Assembly: GCF_014892575.1 (NCBI RefSeq)
Contig: NZ_JADBGI010000001.1
Span: forward strand, 1-64,000
Origin: Nocardiopsis coralli
Lineage (GTDB): Bacteria; Actinomycetota; Actinomycetes; Streptosporangiales; Streptosporangiaceae
Direction of reading: 5' to 3'
Length of the DNA: 64,000 bases
The translations under genes and the position numbers were made by a program. The notes under the pieces are model-generated. The model saw only the letters and a program-made list of their open reading frames with translations, was not told the origin of the DNA and made no database searches. Positions 50,380 to 63,933 of the stretch are shown in pieces; position 1 is the first letter of the stretch, and every line of letters begins with the position of its first letter.

Positions 50380-52432
50380 GCCCCGCCGATCCCGCGGCCG
50401 GGAACTGGAGCCCCTCTTCGCCCCGCGCGGCATCGCCGTGATCGGTGCCTCGGACAAACCCGGGAAACTGGGCACGGCGATGACCGCGTCGCTCGACCGC
50501 TTCCCCAGGGGCGTGGCCATGGTCAACCCGGGCGGTGGCGGCATGTACACCGGTGTTGCCGAGGCCGTCGCGGCGCACGGCACGCACATCGACCTGGCCG
50601 TCCTGTGTGTGCCCGCCGCGGCCACGGCCGGCGCCCTCCAGGGATGCGCCGACGCGGGCGTGGCGGCGGCGGTCGTGTGCGCCGGGGGTTTCGCCGAAGC
50701 CGGGGCACAGGGCGAAGAACACCAGCAGGCCGTCGAGGCCGTGGTCGCCCGCACGGGCATCCGCCTGCTGGGCCCGAACACCTCCGGGTTCTTCCGCCCC
50801 GGAACGGGCCTGTACGCGAGCTTCGTTCCGGGGGCCGCGGACCTCTCCCCCGGCGGCGTCGGGGTCGTCGCCGCCAGCGGAGGCGTGAACCATGCGCTCT
50901 CCTTCCGGTTGGAGAGCGCGGGCGCCGGCGTGAGTCTGGGTGTGGGCCTGGGCGGCGGGATCGACGTCACCGCACCCGAGGTCCTGGACTTCCTCCGGAC
51001 CGACGAGCGGACCCGGGCGGTAGCCCTCCACCTGGAGTCGGTCCCGGACGGTCCCGGCCTGTTGGAGGCGGTGCGCAGGCTGGCCGCGGAAAAACCGGTG
51101 GCCGCGCTGGTCGTGGGACGCGGCAGGACCGACGAGTTCGCCCGGTCCCACACCGGGGCCCTGGCGACCTCCTGGGCGACCACCAGGGCCCTGCTCGAAC
51201 AGGCCGGCGCGGTCGTCGTCGACGACGAGAACGAACTCGTCAACGCCGCCTCGGCCCTGACCGCCGCACGCATGCGGCCCGACCCGGACCCCGGTGTCGG
51301 GCTGGTCACCGGCCAGGCCGGCCCCGGCCTGATCATCGCCGACGCGCTGACCTCCCAGGACCTCTCGCTCCCACCCCTGGAGCGACCGGCCCGGGAGCGG
51401 ATCGAGGGACTGCTGCCACCGCTGACCTACTTGGAGAACCCGGTGGACACCGGGCGGCCGGGTCCGGAACTCCCCCAGGTCCTCGCCGCCGTCGGGGCCG
51501 ACCCGGGCGTCGACGCGTTGGGGGTGTACGGCATCACCGAGCCCGTCGTCTCCCTCCCCGACGCCGTGCGCGAAGCCGGTGTCGGCACACGGATCCCCGT
51601 CCTCATCGGGGTGGACGGGCCGGCCCGCGAGGTCGAACGGGTACGCGCGGCCGCGGATGAACAGGTTCCGGTCCTCGTCGGACCGAGCGCGCTGGCGCAG
51701 GGGCTGACCGCCCTCGCCGCGGACGCGCGCGCCCGCCACCGTGCGGCACAGGAGGTGGACCGCCCCGCCCGCGCGCCACACCTGCGGCTCGGCGACGGCC
51801 CCTGGCACGAGGCGGCGGCCAAGGACGTCCTGGACTCGGTCGGTGTCGCCACACCGCGGCGCCGGGTCTGCCGCACCGACGAGGAGGTCCTCGGCGCACG
51901 GGGCGACCTGCAGGGGCCCGTGGCGCTCAAACTCCTCGACGCCTCGGTCCTGCACAAGAGCGACGTGGGCGGGGTGGAGCTGGGCATCACCGGCCCCCAG
52001 GAACTGGGCGACGCACTGGTCCGTCTGCGAGCCGCCGGGGCCCGGGACGTCCTGGTGGAGGAGATGGCCCCGAGCGGGACCGACCTGATTCTGGGGGTGC
52101 GCCGGGATCCGGTGTTCGGCCCCGTTGCGGTGCTGGGCCTGGGCGGGGTGGACGCCGAGGCCCTGGCCGACCATGCTCTGTGCGGGTTGCCGGCGCACCG
52201 TGCCGACCTGGAGGGACTGCCCGACCGCATCGCCGCGAGCGCCCTGCTGGACGGGTTCCGGGGCAGGCCGGTGCTCGACCGCGCGGCCCTGGCCGAGGTG
52301 GTCTCCGCCCTGGCCGGTGTACTGGCCGGTGCCCCACACGTCGGCGAGATCGAGATCAACCCGCTCCGTGTCACGGACAAGGGCCTGGTGGCCCTCGACG
52401 CCGTCATGACCCCCATGGAGGAAACACGATGA
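50372..52432 (+). CDS. NDP-forming acyl-CoA synthetase
   Basis: This 686-residue fused ADP-forming acyl-CoA synthetase has an N-terminal CoA-binding domain (GIAVIGASDKPGKLG), two succinyl-CoA-synthetase-like domains with the phosphohistidine His260 in SHTGALATSW, and a C-terminal ATP-grasp domain (about 470-686; VALKLLDASVLHKSDVGGV, DPVFGPVAVLGLGG). It makes, or hydrolyses, an acyl-CoA with ADP/ATP and phosphate. It overlaps the hydroxylase gene by 8 bases and the aryl-AMP ligase gene by 4. Two different CoA-activation chemistries in one operon is unusual. Confidence 0.85.
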   Translation: MAEPRRSRGRELEPLFAPRGIAVIGASDKPGKLGTAMTASLDRFPRGVAMVNPGGGGMYTGVAEAVAAHGTHIDLAVLCVPAAATAGALQGCADAGVAAAVVCAGGFAEAGAQGEEHQQAVEAVVARTGIRLLGPNTSGFFRPGTGLYASFVPGAADLSPGGVGVVAASGGVNHALSFRLESAGAGVSLGVGLGGGIDVTAPEVLDFLRTDERTRAVALHLESVPDGPGLLEAVRRLAAEKPVAALVVGRGRTDEFARSHTGALATSWATTRALLEQAGAVVVDDENELVNAASALTAARMRPDPDPGVGLVTGQAGPGLIIADALTSQDLSLPPLERPARERIEGLLPPLTYLENPVDTGRPGPELPQVLAAVGADPGVDALGVYGITEPVVSLPDAVREAGVGTRIPVLIGVDGPAREVERVRAAADEQVPVLVGPSALAQGLTALAADARARHRAAQEVDRPARAPHLRLGDGPWHEAAAKDVLDSVGVATPRRRVCRTDEEVLGARGDLQGPVALKLLDASVLHKSDVGGVELGITGPQELGDALVRLRAAGARDVLVEEMAPSGTDLILGVRRDPVFGPVAVLGLGGVDAEALADHALCGLPAHRADLEGLPDRIAASALLDGFRGRPVLDRAALAEVVSALAGVLAGAPHVGEIEINPLRVTDKGLVALDAVMTPMEETR

Positions 52433-54078
52433 CGCACCACACCTCGGCCGGGGTCGTCCCCTGGCCCCAGGAGTTCGCCGAGCGCTACCGCAGCGAGGGG
52501 CGCTGGAAGGACCGCACCCTGGTCGACGCGCTGACCGAGGCGGCCGCACGCTCCGACAGGACCGCGCTGGTCGACGGCCAGGTGCGGATCGGCTACCCCG
52601 AGCTCATGGACCGGGTCGAGGCCGGGGCAGCGAGACTGCTGCGGCTCGGACTGGACCCCGACGACCGGATCGTCGTGCAGTTGCCGAACGGGTGGCAGTT
52701 CGTGGTGTTGCTGCTCGCCTGTTTCCGCGCGGGGATCGTCCCCGTCATGGCGATGCCGGCCCACCGCGCCCATGAGCTGACCGCGATCGCCGAGGTGGCC
52801 GAGGCCCGCGCCCTGGCGGTTCCGGACGAGCTCAAGGGGTTCGACCACCGCGCCCTCGCCCGACGGGTCGCGGAGGAGGTTCCCACCGTCGAGCACGTGC
52901 TCGTCAGCGGCGGGGACGGGGACGCCGGCCTGGAGGGGCTGCTGGCCCCGGGCCCCGTTCCGGGCGCGGCCCCGGTCGTCTCCCCCGACCCCGGGGCGGT
53001 GGCGCTGTTCCTGCTCTCGGGCGGGACCACGGGGTTGCCGAAGCTCATCGCACGTACGCACCGGGACTATGAGTACAACGTCCGCGAATGCGCGCGGGTC
53101 TCCGGGCTCGACGGGGGGTCGGTCTACCTCGCGGCGCTACCCGCGAGCCACAACTTCCCCCTGGCCTGCCCGGGGCTCCTCGGGGCCCTCTTCGCCGGGG
53201 GCACGGTGGTCATGTTGTCCAGCCCCGAACCCGCTCGGGCCTTCGCCGCCGTCGCCGGGGAGGGCGTGACCATGACCGCCGTGGTCCCGGCCGTGGCACA
53301 GCGGTGGTTGGAGCACGCCGAGGGGTCCGGTGGCGCCTCCGCGCTCTCTTCCCTGTCCGTACTGCAGGTGGGCGGCTCCCGGCTGCCCGACGAGATCGCG
53401 GCGCGGGTCCGCCCGGCACTGGGCTGTACCCTCCAGCAGGTCTTCGGGATGGCCGAGGGGCTCATCAACATGACCCGGCTGGACGACCCGGAGGAGGTCG
53501 TGACCTCCACACAGGGCCGCCCCGTCTCCGACGCGGACGAGGTGCGCATCGTCGACGCGTTCGGGCAGGACCTCCCCGACGGCCGTGCGGGGTCGATCCT
53601 GACCCGCGGCCCCTACACCCCGCGCGGCCACTACCGTGCGCCGGAGGCCGACGGGCGCTCCTTCGTCGAGGGCTGGTACTCCAGCGGCGACATCGTCCTG
53701 CGGCGCACCGACGGAAACCTGGTCGTGCAGGGGCGGGACAAGGACCTCATCAACCGGGCCGGGGAGAAGATCTCCGCGGAGGAGGTCGAGAGCCTGGTGT
53801 ACCGGGTCGCGGACGTGGAGATGGCCGCGGCGGTGGCCATGCCCGATCCGGTCATGGGCGAGCGGCTGTGCCTGTACGTCACCGTCCGGGAGGGCGGGCA
53901 CACCACGCTCGACGAGGTCCGTGACACCCTCTCCGCCGCGGGACTCGCGGCGTTCAAACTGCCCGAGCGGTTGGAGGTCGTCGACCTCATCCCGATGACC
54001 AAGGTCGGCAAGATCGACAAGAAACACCTGCGCGAGGACATCAGCGCCCGCCTGGCCTCGGGGACCTCCACCGTCTGA
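52429..54078 (+). CDS. Aryl-acid AMP ligase, EntE/SdgA type
   Basis: This 549-residue ANL ligase belongs to the 2,3-dihydroxybenzoate/salicylate subgroup. The P-loop is SGGTTGLPK (residues 197-205) followed by LIARTHRDYEYNVR, a hallmark of EntE/DhbE-like enzymes. FGMAEGLINMTRLDD and the catalytic Lys in MTKVGKIDKK are also present. No siderophore genes are nearby. With the hydroxylase and AAHS permease it resembles the salicylyl-AMP ligase of the Streptomyces salicylyl-CoA pathway. ATGA overlap with the preceding gene. Confidence 0.82.
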   Translation: MTHHTSAGVVPWPQEFAERYRSEGRWKDRTLVDALTEAAARSDRTALVDGQVRIGYPELMDRVEAGAARLLRLGLDPDDRIVVQLPNGWQFVVLLLACFRAGIVPVMAMPAHRAHELTAIAEVAEARALAVPDELKGFDHRALARRVAEEVPTVEHVLVSGGDGDAGLEGLLAPGPVPGAAPVVSPDPGAVALFLLSGGTTGLPKLIARTHRDYEYNVRECARVSGLDGGSVYLAALPASHNFPLACPGLLGALFAGGTVVMLSSPEPARAFAAVAGEGVTMTAVVPAVAQRWLEHAEGSGGASALSSLSVLQVGGSRLPDEIAARVRPALGCTLQQVFGMAEGLINMTRLDDPEEVVTSTQGRPVSDADEVRIVDAFGQDLPDGRAGSILTRGPYTPRGHYRAPEADGRSFVEGWYSSGDIVLRRTDGNLVVQGRDKDLINRAGEKISAEEVESLVYRVADVEMAAAVAMPDPVMGERLCLYVTVREGGHTTLDEVRDTLSAAGLAAFKLPERLEVVDLIPMTKVGKIDKKHLREDISARLASGTSTV

Positions 54079-54125
54079 CGCCCGCCCCCTGCACGGCAAG
54101 GGCCCACCGGACCCTCGGGTTCTGG

Positions 54126-54168
54126 CGGTGGTCGCAACACCCTGACTTCCAGGAGGTTGCGACCACCG
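54126..54168. terminator. 13-bp perfect inverted repeat between convergent genes
   Basis: CGGTGGTCGCAAC (54126-54138) and GTTGCGACCACCG (54156-54168) flank a 17-base loop between the aryl-AMP ligase and the convergent TetR gene. It works as a bidirectional terminator on paper. The loop ends with AGGAGG, and a GTG right after the repeat opens a short frame (SFSKKELARLRERCLSL) that runs into the TetR gene. This could be the truncated start of a lost transposase-like gene. Confidence 0.6.
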
Positions 54169-54224
54169 TGTCGTTTTCGAAGAAGGAGCTGGCCCGCCTG
54201 CGGGAGCGGTGCCTGTCGTTGTCC

Positions 54225-54842
54225 CTAATCGTTCCCGTGCACGGCGGGGAACACGGTCTGCAACAGGTGCAGGACCGATGTGGTGAGCATGACGTGCAGG
54301 TCGGCGCGGTTGAGCGCCCCGCGCACCAGCCACTCGCGCGAGGCGGCCTTGAGCATGCTCCCGTAGGCGCGGACCATGGCCCGGAGCTTCTCCCGGCCCT
54401 CCACGACGTCGGACATCATGGCTGCTTGGAGGATGTGGTCCGTGGCCACCTCGTCGGCCTCGAGCAGGATCTTCTCGGTGTCGCGGTCCTGGCCGATGGC
54501 CTCGGAGCCGATCGCCGACAACCACATCTCCCGGTTGCGTTCGACCACGTCCAACCACCGGTCCACACAGATCGAGACACGCTCTTCGGTCGTGGTCCGC
54601 GGCAGGTTCTCGGCCACCGAGGGGGGCACGATCAGCATCTGGCGCACGACTTCCAGATAGAGCTCCCGCTTGCTCCCGAAGTAGTGGTTGATCAGGCCCC
54701 GTACGACCCCCGCCTGCTGCGCGATCTCGGACACGGACACGGCTGAGTACGTGCGCTCGCCGAACAACGTGCGGGCCACCGCGAGGATCTCGGATCGCCG
54801 CTCGTCGGGCTCCAGACGGCGCCGCTGCACGGGCGGTTGCAT
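54225..54842 (-). CDS. TetR-family regulator of the beta-oxidation block
   Basis: This 205-residue regulator has the helix-turn-helix YSAVSVSEIAQQAGVVRGLINHYFGSK at about residues 32-58 (core segments SVSEIAQQAGV and GLINHYFGSK). A helical ligand domain follows. GAGGT precedes the ATG at 54842. It is divergent from an acyl-CoA dehydrogenase gene. A 15-bp dyad in its own promoter recurs at the dehydrogenase, ligase and thiolase promoters, so it probably represses all four units. An acyl-CoA ligand is likely by analogy with FadR/KstR2-type TetR proteins. Confidence 0.85.
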   Translation of the reverse strand: MQPPVQRRRLEPDERRSEILAVARTLFGERTYSAVSVSEIAQQAGVVRGLINHYFGSKRELYLEVVRQMLIVPPSVAENLPRTTTEERVSICVDRWLDVVERNREMWLSAIGSEAIGQDRDTEKILLEADEVATDHILQAAMMSDVVEGREKLRAMVRAYGSMLKAASREWLVRGALNRADLHVMLTTSVLHLLQTVFPAVHGND

Positions 54843-54864
54843 GGGCTTCTACCTCTTCCACTGA

Positions 54865-54879
54865 TTAGCATCGCGCCAA
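54865..54879. promoter_or_regulatory. 15-bp TetR dyad, copy A
   Basis: TTAGCATCGCGCCAA (reverse TTGGC-N5-GCTAA) lies 23 bp before the TetR start at 54842. It is an autoregulatory site candidate. Confidence 0.6.
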
Positions 54880-55044
54880 TACCAGCCGCCAATCTACCAC
54901 TCGGACGCCGGACGATCCTCCGCCTGCCGCACATCGTTTCCTCCTTGGAGCGACGACATGCCCTGGCGCAACAGAAGGATGCGGGGCATCGAGCAAGGCT
55001 CGGCACGCGCGGGCACACACGCCCACGACTCGCACGCACTTCTA

Positions 55045-55059
55045 TTGACACTACGCCAA
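55045..55059. promoter_or_regulatory. 15-bp TetR dyad, copy B, overlapping -35
   Basis: TTGACACTACGCCAA begins with a perfect TTGACA -35 and lies 53 bp before the acyl-CoA dehydrogenase start. It shares CTATTGACANTANGNCAACA with copies C and D. Confidence 0.72.
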
Positions 55060-55112
55060 CAACGGCATGACAATGGCCTGTGTTCCAGTGCACACGGAAG
55101 GAAGGCGCAGAC

Positions 55113-57279
<2,167 letters not shown>

Positions 57280-57298
57280 GCGGACCGGCGCACCGAGA

Positions 57299-57329
57299 GT
57301 GCCCGGCACCTGGAACTGGTGCCGGGCAC
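57299..57329. terminator. Hairpin terminator of the dehydrogenase operon
   Basis: GTGCCCGGCAC and GTGCCGGGCAC form a perfect 11-bp stem with a 9-base loop, 20 bp after the flavin oxidoreductase stop. Confidence 0.8.
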
Positions 57330-57432
57330 ACGACTGTGTGCACGGCGGAGGGACGTTCGACGGCTCTCCGGTGTTCTGCCGGGCCCGGCCGACCTGAGGG
57401 GACACCTGTGCCGACCGGCCGGACCCGCAGTG

Positions 57433-57463
57433 CCCCACCCGCTCCGGTTCTGAGCGGGTGGGG
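57433..57463. terminator. Second hairpin between convergent operons
   Basis: CCCCACCCGCTC and GAGCGGGTGGGG form a perfect 12-bp stem with a 7-base loop. It can end the leftward ligase transcript and back up the hairpin at 57299. Nothing else is visible in the 278-bp gap (57280-57557). Confidence 0.75.
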
Positions 57464-57557
57464 CGTGGTGCGACCGACGGGAGGGGTCCCTGGGAAACAG
57501 GGGAAGGACATCGGCCGCACCGGATCAGGGGGCCTGTCGCGGGGGTGGCGGTGTGGC

Positions 57558-59378
57558 TCAGTACAGCGAAGCGATCAGGTCCGCGTAACGCTCCTCGACG
57601 ACCCTGCGCTTCAGACTGAGTTTGGGCGTCAACTCGCCGGTCTCAGCCGTCCACGGGCCGGCCAGCACACGATGGGCCTTCACCTGCTCCGCGCGGGCAA
57701 GGTCTCCGTTCGCCCGTGCGACGGCCCCGTCGAGTTCCTCGAGCACGTCGGGGTGGAGCGAGAGCTCGTCCAGGTCCTGGGCGGCGATCCCCTTCGCCCG
57801 TGCCCACGCCGGGGCGGCGTCCTCGTCGAGCACGAGCAGTGCGGTGATGTAGGGGCGGGCGTCACCGATCGCGACCGCTTGGGCGATGAGGGGGTGGGAG
57901 CGGAGGGCGGACTCGATCTTGGTGGGGGCGACGTTCTTGCCTCCCGACGTGATGATGATTTCCTTCTTACGATCGGTGATGGAGACCAGGCCCCGTGCGT
58001 CCACCCTGCCGATGTCGCCGGTCGGGAACCAGCCGCCCTCGTCCGTCGCGGGCACGATCCGGCCCTCGCCGTCCATGTATCCGGGGAAGACCACGGGGCC
58101 GCGCACGAGGAGTTCGCCGTCGGGGGCCGTGGTGACCTCCATACCGGGCCCGGGGCCTCCGACCGCGCCGAGTTCGAACGCTTCCGGGGTACTCACCGTT
58201 GCGGCCCCGGTGGTCTCGCTCAGGCCCCAGACCTCGTAGACGGTCAGCCCGAGGCCGGCGAGGAATTCGAGGACCGATGCGGGGATGGGCGCCGCGCCGC
58301 TGAAGGCCCGGTGGCACTCGTCGAGGCCGATCGCGCCCCGGATGGGCCGAAGCACCTCCCGGTCCAGGAGCTCGTTCTGTTCGGCCAGCTCATCGGGGAT
58401 CTCTCGGCCCTCGGAGCGCAGCCGGAAGAGGTGCAGGGCGCTCTCGCGGGCGCGGTCCACGGCCGCGGCGGCTTCGGCCGGCAGCTGGTCCAGTTTCGCC
58501 CCCAAGCCGGCGGCCAGTTTCTCCCACACCCGGGGAACCCCGAAGAAGCCGTTGGGCCGCACCGACCGGAGAGCCGGGAGCAGCTGTGTCTGATCGGCGC
58601 AGATCGTCACGTGCCCTGCGTTGCAGATCGGCATGTAGATGCCGAGCACACGTTCGGCGACGTGCGCCAACGGGAGGTAGGCCAACGACCGGGGATGGTC
58701 GGGCACGCTGACCAGCTGGTCCTGCATGACGGACTCGTAGATCACGTTGCGGTGGGACAGCACCACGCCCTTGGGATCGCCGGTGGTGCCCGAGGTGTAG
58801 ACGAGGGTGAGCGGCCGGTCGGCGGTGACGGCGTCGACCTGTGCCTCGAAGTCCGCACCGCCCGCTTCGGCCACGCTGTCGCCGCGCAGCCCTGCGTAGC
58901 TGACGAAACGCCGGTTCTCGGGACGGACCAGGGTGTGGTCGAGCACGACGACGGCTCGCAGGTGCGGCATCTCGTCCAGGACGGGCTGCCAGCGCCGCAG
59001 CTGTTCCCGGCCTTCGAGGACGACCACGGTGGCACCGCTGTGGTGCGCGATGTAGCGGATCTGTTCGGTGCTCAGTGTCTCGTACGTGGTGCACGGGAGC
59101 GCACCGAGGTGAATGGCGGCCAGGTCGACGACCCAGTGTTCGGGTCGCGCGGACATCGCGATCAGGAGCCGCTCGTGCTGTCGCAGGCCGGCCAGGAACA
59201 GACCCCGGGTGAGTGCCGCGACCTCGTTGCGCAGGCGGGACCAGGTCCAGGTCGTCGCGTCCGGCCCGGGGCCGCTGGTGAGGGCCGGGTGGTCGGGGAA
59301 TCGCTGGGCGTTGCGGCGCAGCAGGAGGGGGATCGTCTGCCCCTCGGCGGCTCGGCGGACCTGTCTGGCGGTGGTCAC
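57558..59378 (-). CDS. Long-chain acyl-CoA ligase, FadD15/FAA1 type
   Basis: This 606-residue AMP-forming ligase is of the long-chain type. The P-loop is YTSGTTGDPKG (residues 194-204); SYLPLAHVAER-like SLAYLPLAHVAERVLG, YEVWGLSETTGA, the GWFPTGDIGRVD loop and ITSGGKNVAPTKIE follow. Length and motifs fit FadD15-like enzymes that activate long fatty acids. The GTG at 59378 has GAAGGGA upstream. It is divergent from the thiolase gene, and each promoter carries a 15-bp TetR dyad. Confidence 0.87.
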   Translation of the reverse strand: MTTARQVRRAAEGQTIPLLLRRNAQRFPDHPALTSGPGPDATTWTWSRLRNEVAALTRGLFLAGLRQHERLLIAMSARPEHWVVDLAAIHLGALPCTTYETLSTEQIRYIAHHSGATVVVLEGREQLRRWQPVLDEMPHLRAVVVLDHTLVRPENRRFVSYAGLRGDSVAEAGGADFEAQVDAVTADRPLTLVYTSGTTGDPKGVVLSHRNVIYESVMQDQLVSVPDHPRSLAYLPLAHVAERVLGIYMPICNAGHVTICADQTQLLPALRSVRPNGFFGVPRVWEKLAAGLGAKLDQLPAEAAAAVDRARESALHLFRLRSEGREIPDELAEQNELLDREVLRPIRGAIGLDECHRAFSGAAPIPASVLEFLAGLGLTVYEVWGLSETTGAATVSTPEAFELGAVGGPGPGMEVTTAPDGELLVRGPVVFPGYMDGEGRIVPATDEGGWFPTGDIGRVDARGLVSITDRKKEIIITSGGKNVAPTKIESALRSHPLIAQAVAIGDARPYITALLVLDEDAAPAWARAKGIAAQDLDELSLHPDVLEELDGAVARANGDLARAEQVKAHRVLAGPWTAETGELTPKLSLKRRVVEERYADLIASLY

Positions 59379-59440
59379 GGCACGTTCCCTTCGTCGTGGG
59401 CCGCAAGGGCATGTGTGAATGGCACCACAGTGCAGTCCTG

Positions 59441-59455
59441 TTGCCTTACTGTCAA
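59441..59455. promoter_or_regulatory. 15-bp TetR dyad, copy C
   Basis: TTGCCTTACTGTCAA (reverse TTGACAGTAAGGCAA) lies 63 bp before the leftward acyl-CoA ligase start. The reverse strand gives TTGACA as a -35. Confidence 0.72.
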
Positions 59456-59517
59456 TAGCCCTTCGTGAAAGTTCGCGAGGGCTCGAGATCACAGCTGAGA
59501 TGAGCACATGATTGCTA

Positions 59518-59532
59518 TTGACATTAGGACAA
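59518..59532. promoter_or_regulatory. 15-bp TetR dyad, copy D
   Basis: TTGACATTAGGACAA lies 98 bp before the thiolase start, again with TTGACA as a -35. Copies C and D are oriented away from each other in the divergent gap. Confidence 0.72.
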
Positions 59533-59629
59533 CAAGAGCGAACATGGGTGGGGCCGGATGCGCGCCGGTGCCCCGATGGAGGGCGCTCGGGCCGACGAAC
59601 CCGGCCACCGGAGGAAAGGACGCCCCCTC

Positions 59630-60841
59630 GTGACGACCGAGGCATTCATCTACGACGCGATCCGCACCCCGAGAGGCCGGGGGAAGAAAGGGTCGCTACA
59701 CCAGGTCAAACCCGTCTCCCTCGTGACCGGACTGATCGAACAGCTCCGGCAGCGCAACCCGTCACTGGACGCCGAGCGGATCGACGACATCGTGCTCGGC
59801 GTGGTCTCGCCCGTGGGCGACCAGGGCATGGACCTCGCCAAGACCGCCGCGCTGGCCTCCGGCCTGCCCGACCACGTTGCCGGGGTGCAGGTCAACCGGT
59901 TCTGCGCCTCCGGGCTCGAGGCCGTGAACACGGCCGCCCAGAAGGTGCGTTCCGGTTGGGAGCAGCTGGTGCTCGCCGGCGGGGTGGAATCCATGTCGAG
60001 GGTCCCGATGGGCAGTGACGGCGGACCGATGAGCGACGACCCCGCGACCAACTACGACACGTACTTCGTCCCCCAGGGGATCGGGGCCGACCTGATCGCC
60101 ACCATCGAGGGTTTCTCCCGCGAGGACGTGGACGCCTACGCGGCGGCCTCGCAGGAGCGGGCGGCGCGCGCATGGTCGGGCGGCTACTTCGAGAAGTCCG
60201 TGGTCCCGGTCCGCGACCGCAACGGTGTCCTCCTGCTCTCCCAGGACGAGCACATGCGGCCCGGCACCACAGTGGAGAGGCTCGGCTCGCTGAAACCCTC
60301 GTTCTCAGGCATCGGCGACATGGGCGGCTTCGACGCCGTGGCGCTGCAGAAGTACCACTGGGTCGAGCGCATCGACCACGTGCACACACCGGGCAACTCG
60401 TCGGGGATCGTGGACGGCGCCGCGCTGACCGTGATCGGATCCGAACAGGTGGGGGCGGATCTCGGTCTGCAACCCCGGGCTCGGATCGTGAGCAGTGTGG
60501 TCAGCGGTGCGGACCCGACGATCATGCTCACCGGCCCCGCCCCGGCCACCCGCAAGGCCCTCGACGTCGCCGGGCTGACCCTGGACGACATCGACCTGTT
60601 CGAGATCAACGAAGCCTTCGCGGCCGTGGTGCTCAAGTACAGCAGGGAACTGGATATCCCCCGGGAGAAGGTCAACGTCAACGGTGGTGCCATCGCCATG
60701 GGGCACCCGCTCGGCGCGACCGGGGCCATGCTCGTCGGAACCGCGGTGGACGAACTCGAACGCCGGTCCGCGCGCCGGGCCGTCATCAGCCTGTGTGTGG
60801 GCGGCGGCATGGGCATCGCCACGGTCATCGAACGCGTCTGA
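59630..60841 (+). CDS. Acetyl-CoA acyltransferase (thiolase)
   Basis: This 403-residue thiolase cleaves 3-ketoacyl-CoA with CoA. Catalytic residues are Cys92 ([12 protein letters not shown]), His359 ([11 protein letters not shown]) and Cys389 (SLCVGGGMG), with the NEAFAAV oxyanion segment. GGAGG lies upstream of the GTG at 59630. It is followed after 43 bp by the FadB-type gene, forming a fadAB pair. Confidence 0.9.
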   Translation: MTTEAFIYDAIRTPRGRGKKGSLHQVKPVSLVTGLIEQLRQRNPSLDAERIDDIVLGVVSPVGDQGMDLAKTAALASGLPDHVAGVQVNRFCASGLEAVNTAAQKVRSGWEQLVLAGGVESMSRVPMGSDGGPMSDDPATNYDTYFVPQGIGADLIATIEGFSREDVDAYAAASQERAARAWSGGYFEKSVVPVRDRNGVLLLSQDEHMRPGTTVERLGSLKPSFSGIGDMGGFDAVALQKYHWVERIDHVHTPGNSSGIVDGAALTVIGSEQVGADLGLQPRARIVSSVVSGADPTIMLTGPAPATRKALDVAGLTLDDIDLFEINEAFAAVVLKYSRELDIPREKVNVNGGAIAMGHPLGATGAMLVGTAVDELERRSARRAVISLCVGGGMGIATVIERV

Positions 60842-60884
60842 CCCCCTCACCTGCCTCCACGAGTCGGAAGGAACACCACGGACG

Positions 60885-63050
<2,166 letters not shown>

Positions 63051-63069
63051 GCCGGCGCCGCAGGCCCAC

Positions 63070-63106
63070 GGGGCGGCCGACATCGTGTGCACGGGTCGGC
63101 CGCCCC
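63070..63106. terminator. Bidirectional hairpin terminator
   Basis: GGGGCGGCCGAC (63070-63081) and GTCGGCCGCCCC (63095-63106) form a perfect 12-bp stem with a 13-base loop between the convergent FadB-type and TetR genes. Confidence 0.82.
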
Positions 63107-63143
63107 ACTCGTCCGGCGAGTTCCGTCAGGGGCGGTTCCGGGG

Positions 63144-63827
63144 TCAACGCCCCCTCTGCCCCGCGGGCTCGAGCATGGGCACCAGGAACTGCTCGGCCAC
63201 CGCACGGAGCTCCGCCTCGTCGTCCAGGTCGACCAAGTGGCTGGGGATGATCAGGAATGAGGCGGACACACGGACCATCAGTTCGGCCACGCGCTCGACC
63301 TCCACCTCCCGTGAAATCGTGTTTGCTTGCTGCTCGAGGCGCAGTTGCCCGGCCACGAAGGCTCGAACGGTCGCCAGGGTGCGCCCGTTGTCGCTGATCA
63401 TGGACGGTGCCACCGCATCGGGTTCGGCCTCCAGGAGACCGCCGATCAGTGGGTGGCCCCGGATGGCCCTGAGCGAACTCACGAACCCGCGCACCACCCG
63501 TTCGGAGACCGTCTGCGCCTCTTGGATGTCCACGAGGAACCGGTCGAAGTAACGGCGGAATTCACGTCGCACCACGCTTTCGACCAGGACGTCCTTGGTG
63601 GCGAAGCGCCGGTACACGGTGATTCTCGAGACGCCGGCCCGGCGGCCCACGTCCTCCATGGTGGAACGGCGGATACCCATCCGGCAGAACTGTTCGTGGG
63701 CCGCGTCGAGGACACGTTCGGTGGTCGCGTCGTCGTCCTCGGCGCGGCCGACAGCCTCGGCGTACGCGCGTTCCAGGATCGATTCCGATTCTGAGGGCGC
63801 CATGAGAGCAGAGAATACAGGTTCCAC
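63144..63827 (-). CDS. TetR-family regulator
   Basis: This 227-residue regulator has the helix-turn-helix MGIRRSTMEDVGRRAGVSRITVYRRFATK in its N-terminal third (core segments STMEDVGRRAGVSR and ITVYRRFATK). The C-terminus is like those of regulators of lipid or polyketide genes. The GTG at 63827 has AAGGA eight bases upstream; the ATG at 63803 has no such site and a GTG at 63833 is too close. It converges on fadB. No copy of the 15-bp dyad was seen upstream, so its targets are probably outside the window. Confidence 0.8.
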   Translation of the reverse strand: MEPVFSALMAPSESESILERAYAEAVGRAEDDDATTERVLDAAHEQFCRMGIRRSTMEDVGRRAGVSRITVYRRFATKDVLVESVVRREFRRYFDRFLVDIQEAQTVSERVVRGFVSSLRAIRGHPLIGGLLEAEPDAVAPSMISDNGRTLATVRAFVAGQLRLEQQANTISREVEVERVAELMVRVSASFLIIPSHLVDLDDEAELRAVAEQFLVPMLEPAGQRGR

Positions 63828-63916
63828 AGTCACCGTTCCTTGTCAGGAGCTGTCGTCGGGCCCGGGTTGCACGCCCGACGGCACGGACGACCCGGCGGCC
63901 GTTGCGATCTCGGACC

Positions 63917-63933
63917 TTCCGGGTCAGTGGGCG
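63917..63933. promoter_or_regulatory. Possible eighth copy of the 17-bp motif
   Basis: TTCCGGGTCAGTGGGCG matches 13 of 17 consensus positions, but I see no TACGTT-like hexamer 28-30 bp away on either side. It could act on a gene beyond the window end or be chance. The rest of 63828-64000 shows no gene. Confidence 0.3.

Noticed and set aside
52429-54078. Siderophore (catecholate) biosynthesis from the EntE-like ligase
   Set aside because: No isochorismatase, isochorismate synthase or NRPS gene is nearby; the neighbours are a hydroxylase, a CoA synthetase and an aromatic-acid permease.
54168-54746. A rightward protein gene starting at the GTG after the inverted repeat
   Set aside because: Only the first ~18 residues look coding; the rest is antisense to the well-supported TetR gene.
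63917-63933. Eighth member of the steroid motif family
   Set aside because: Sequence match is moderate, but the -10 hexamer at the fixed spacing is missing and no target gene is visible.
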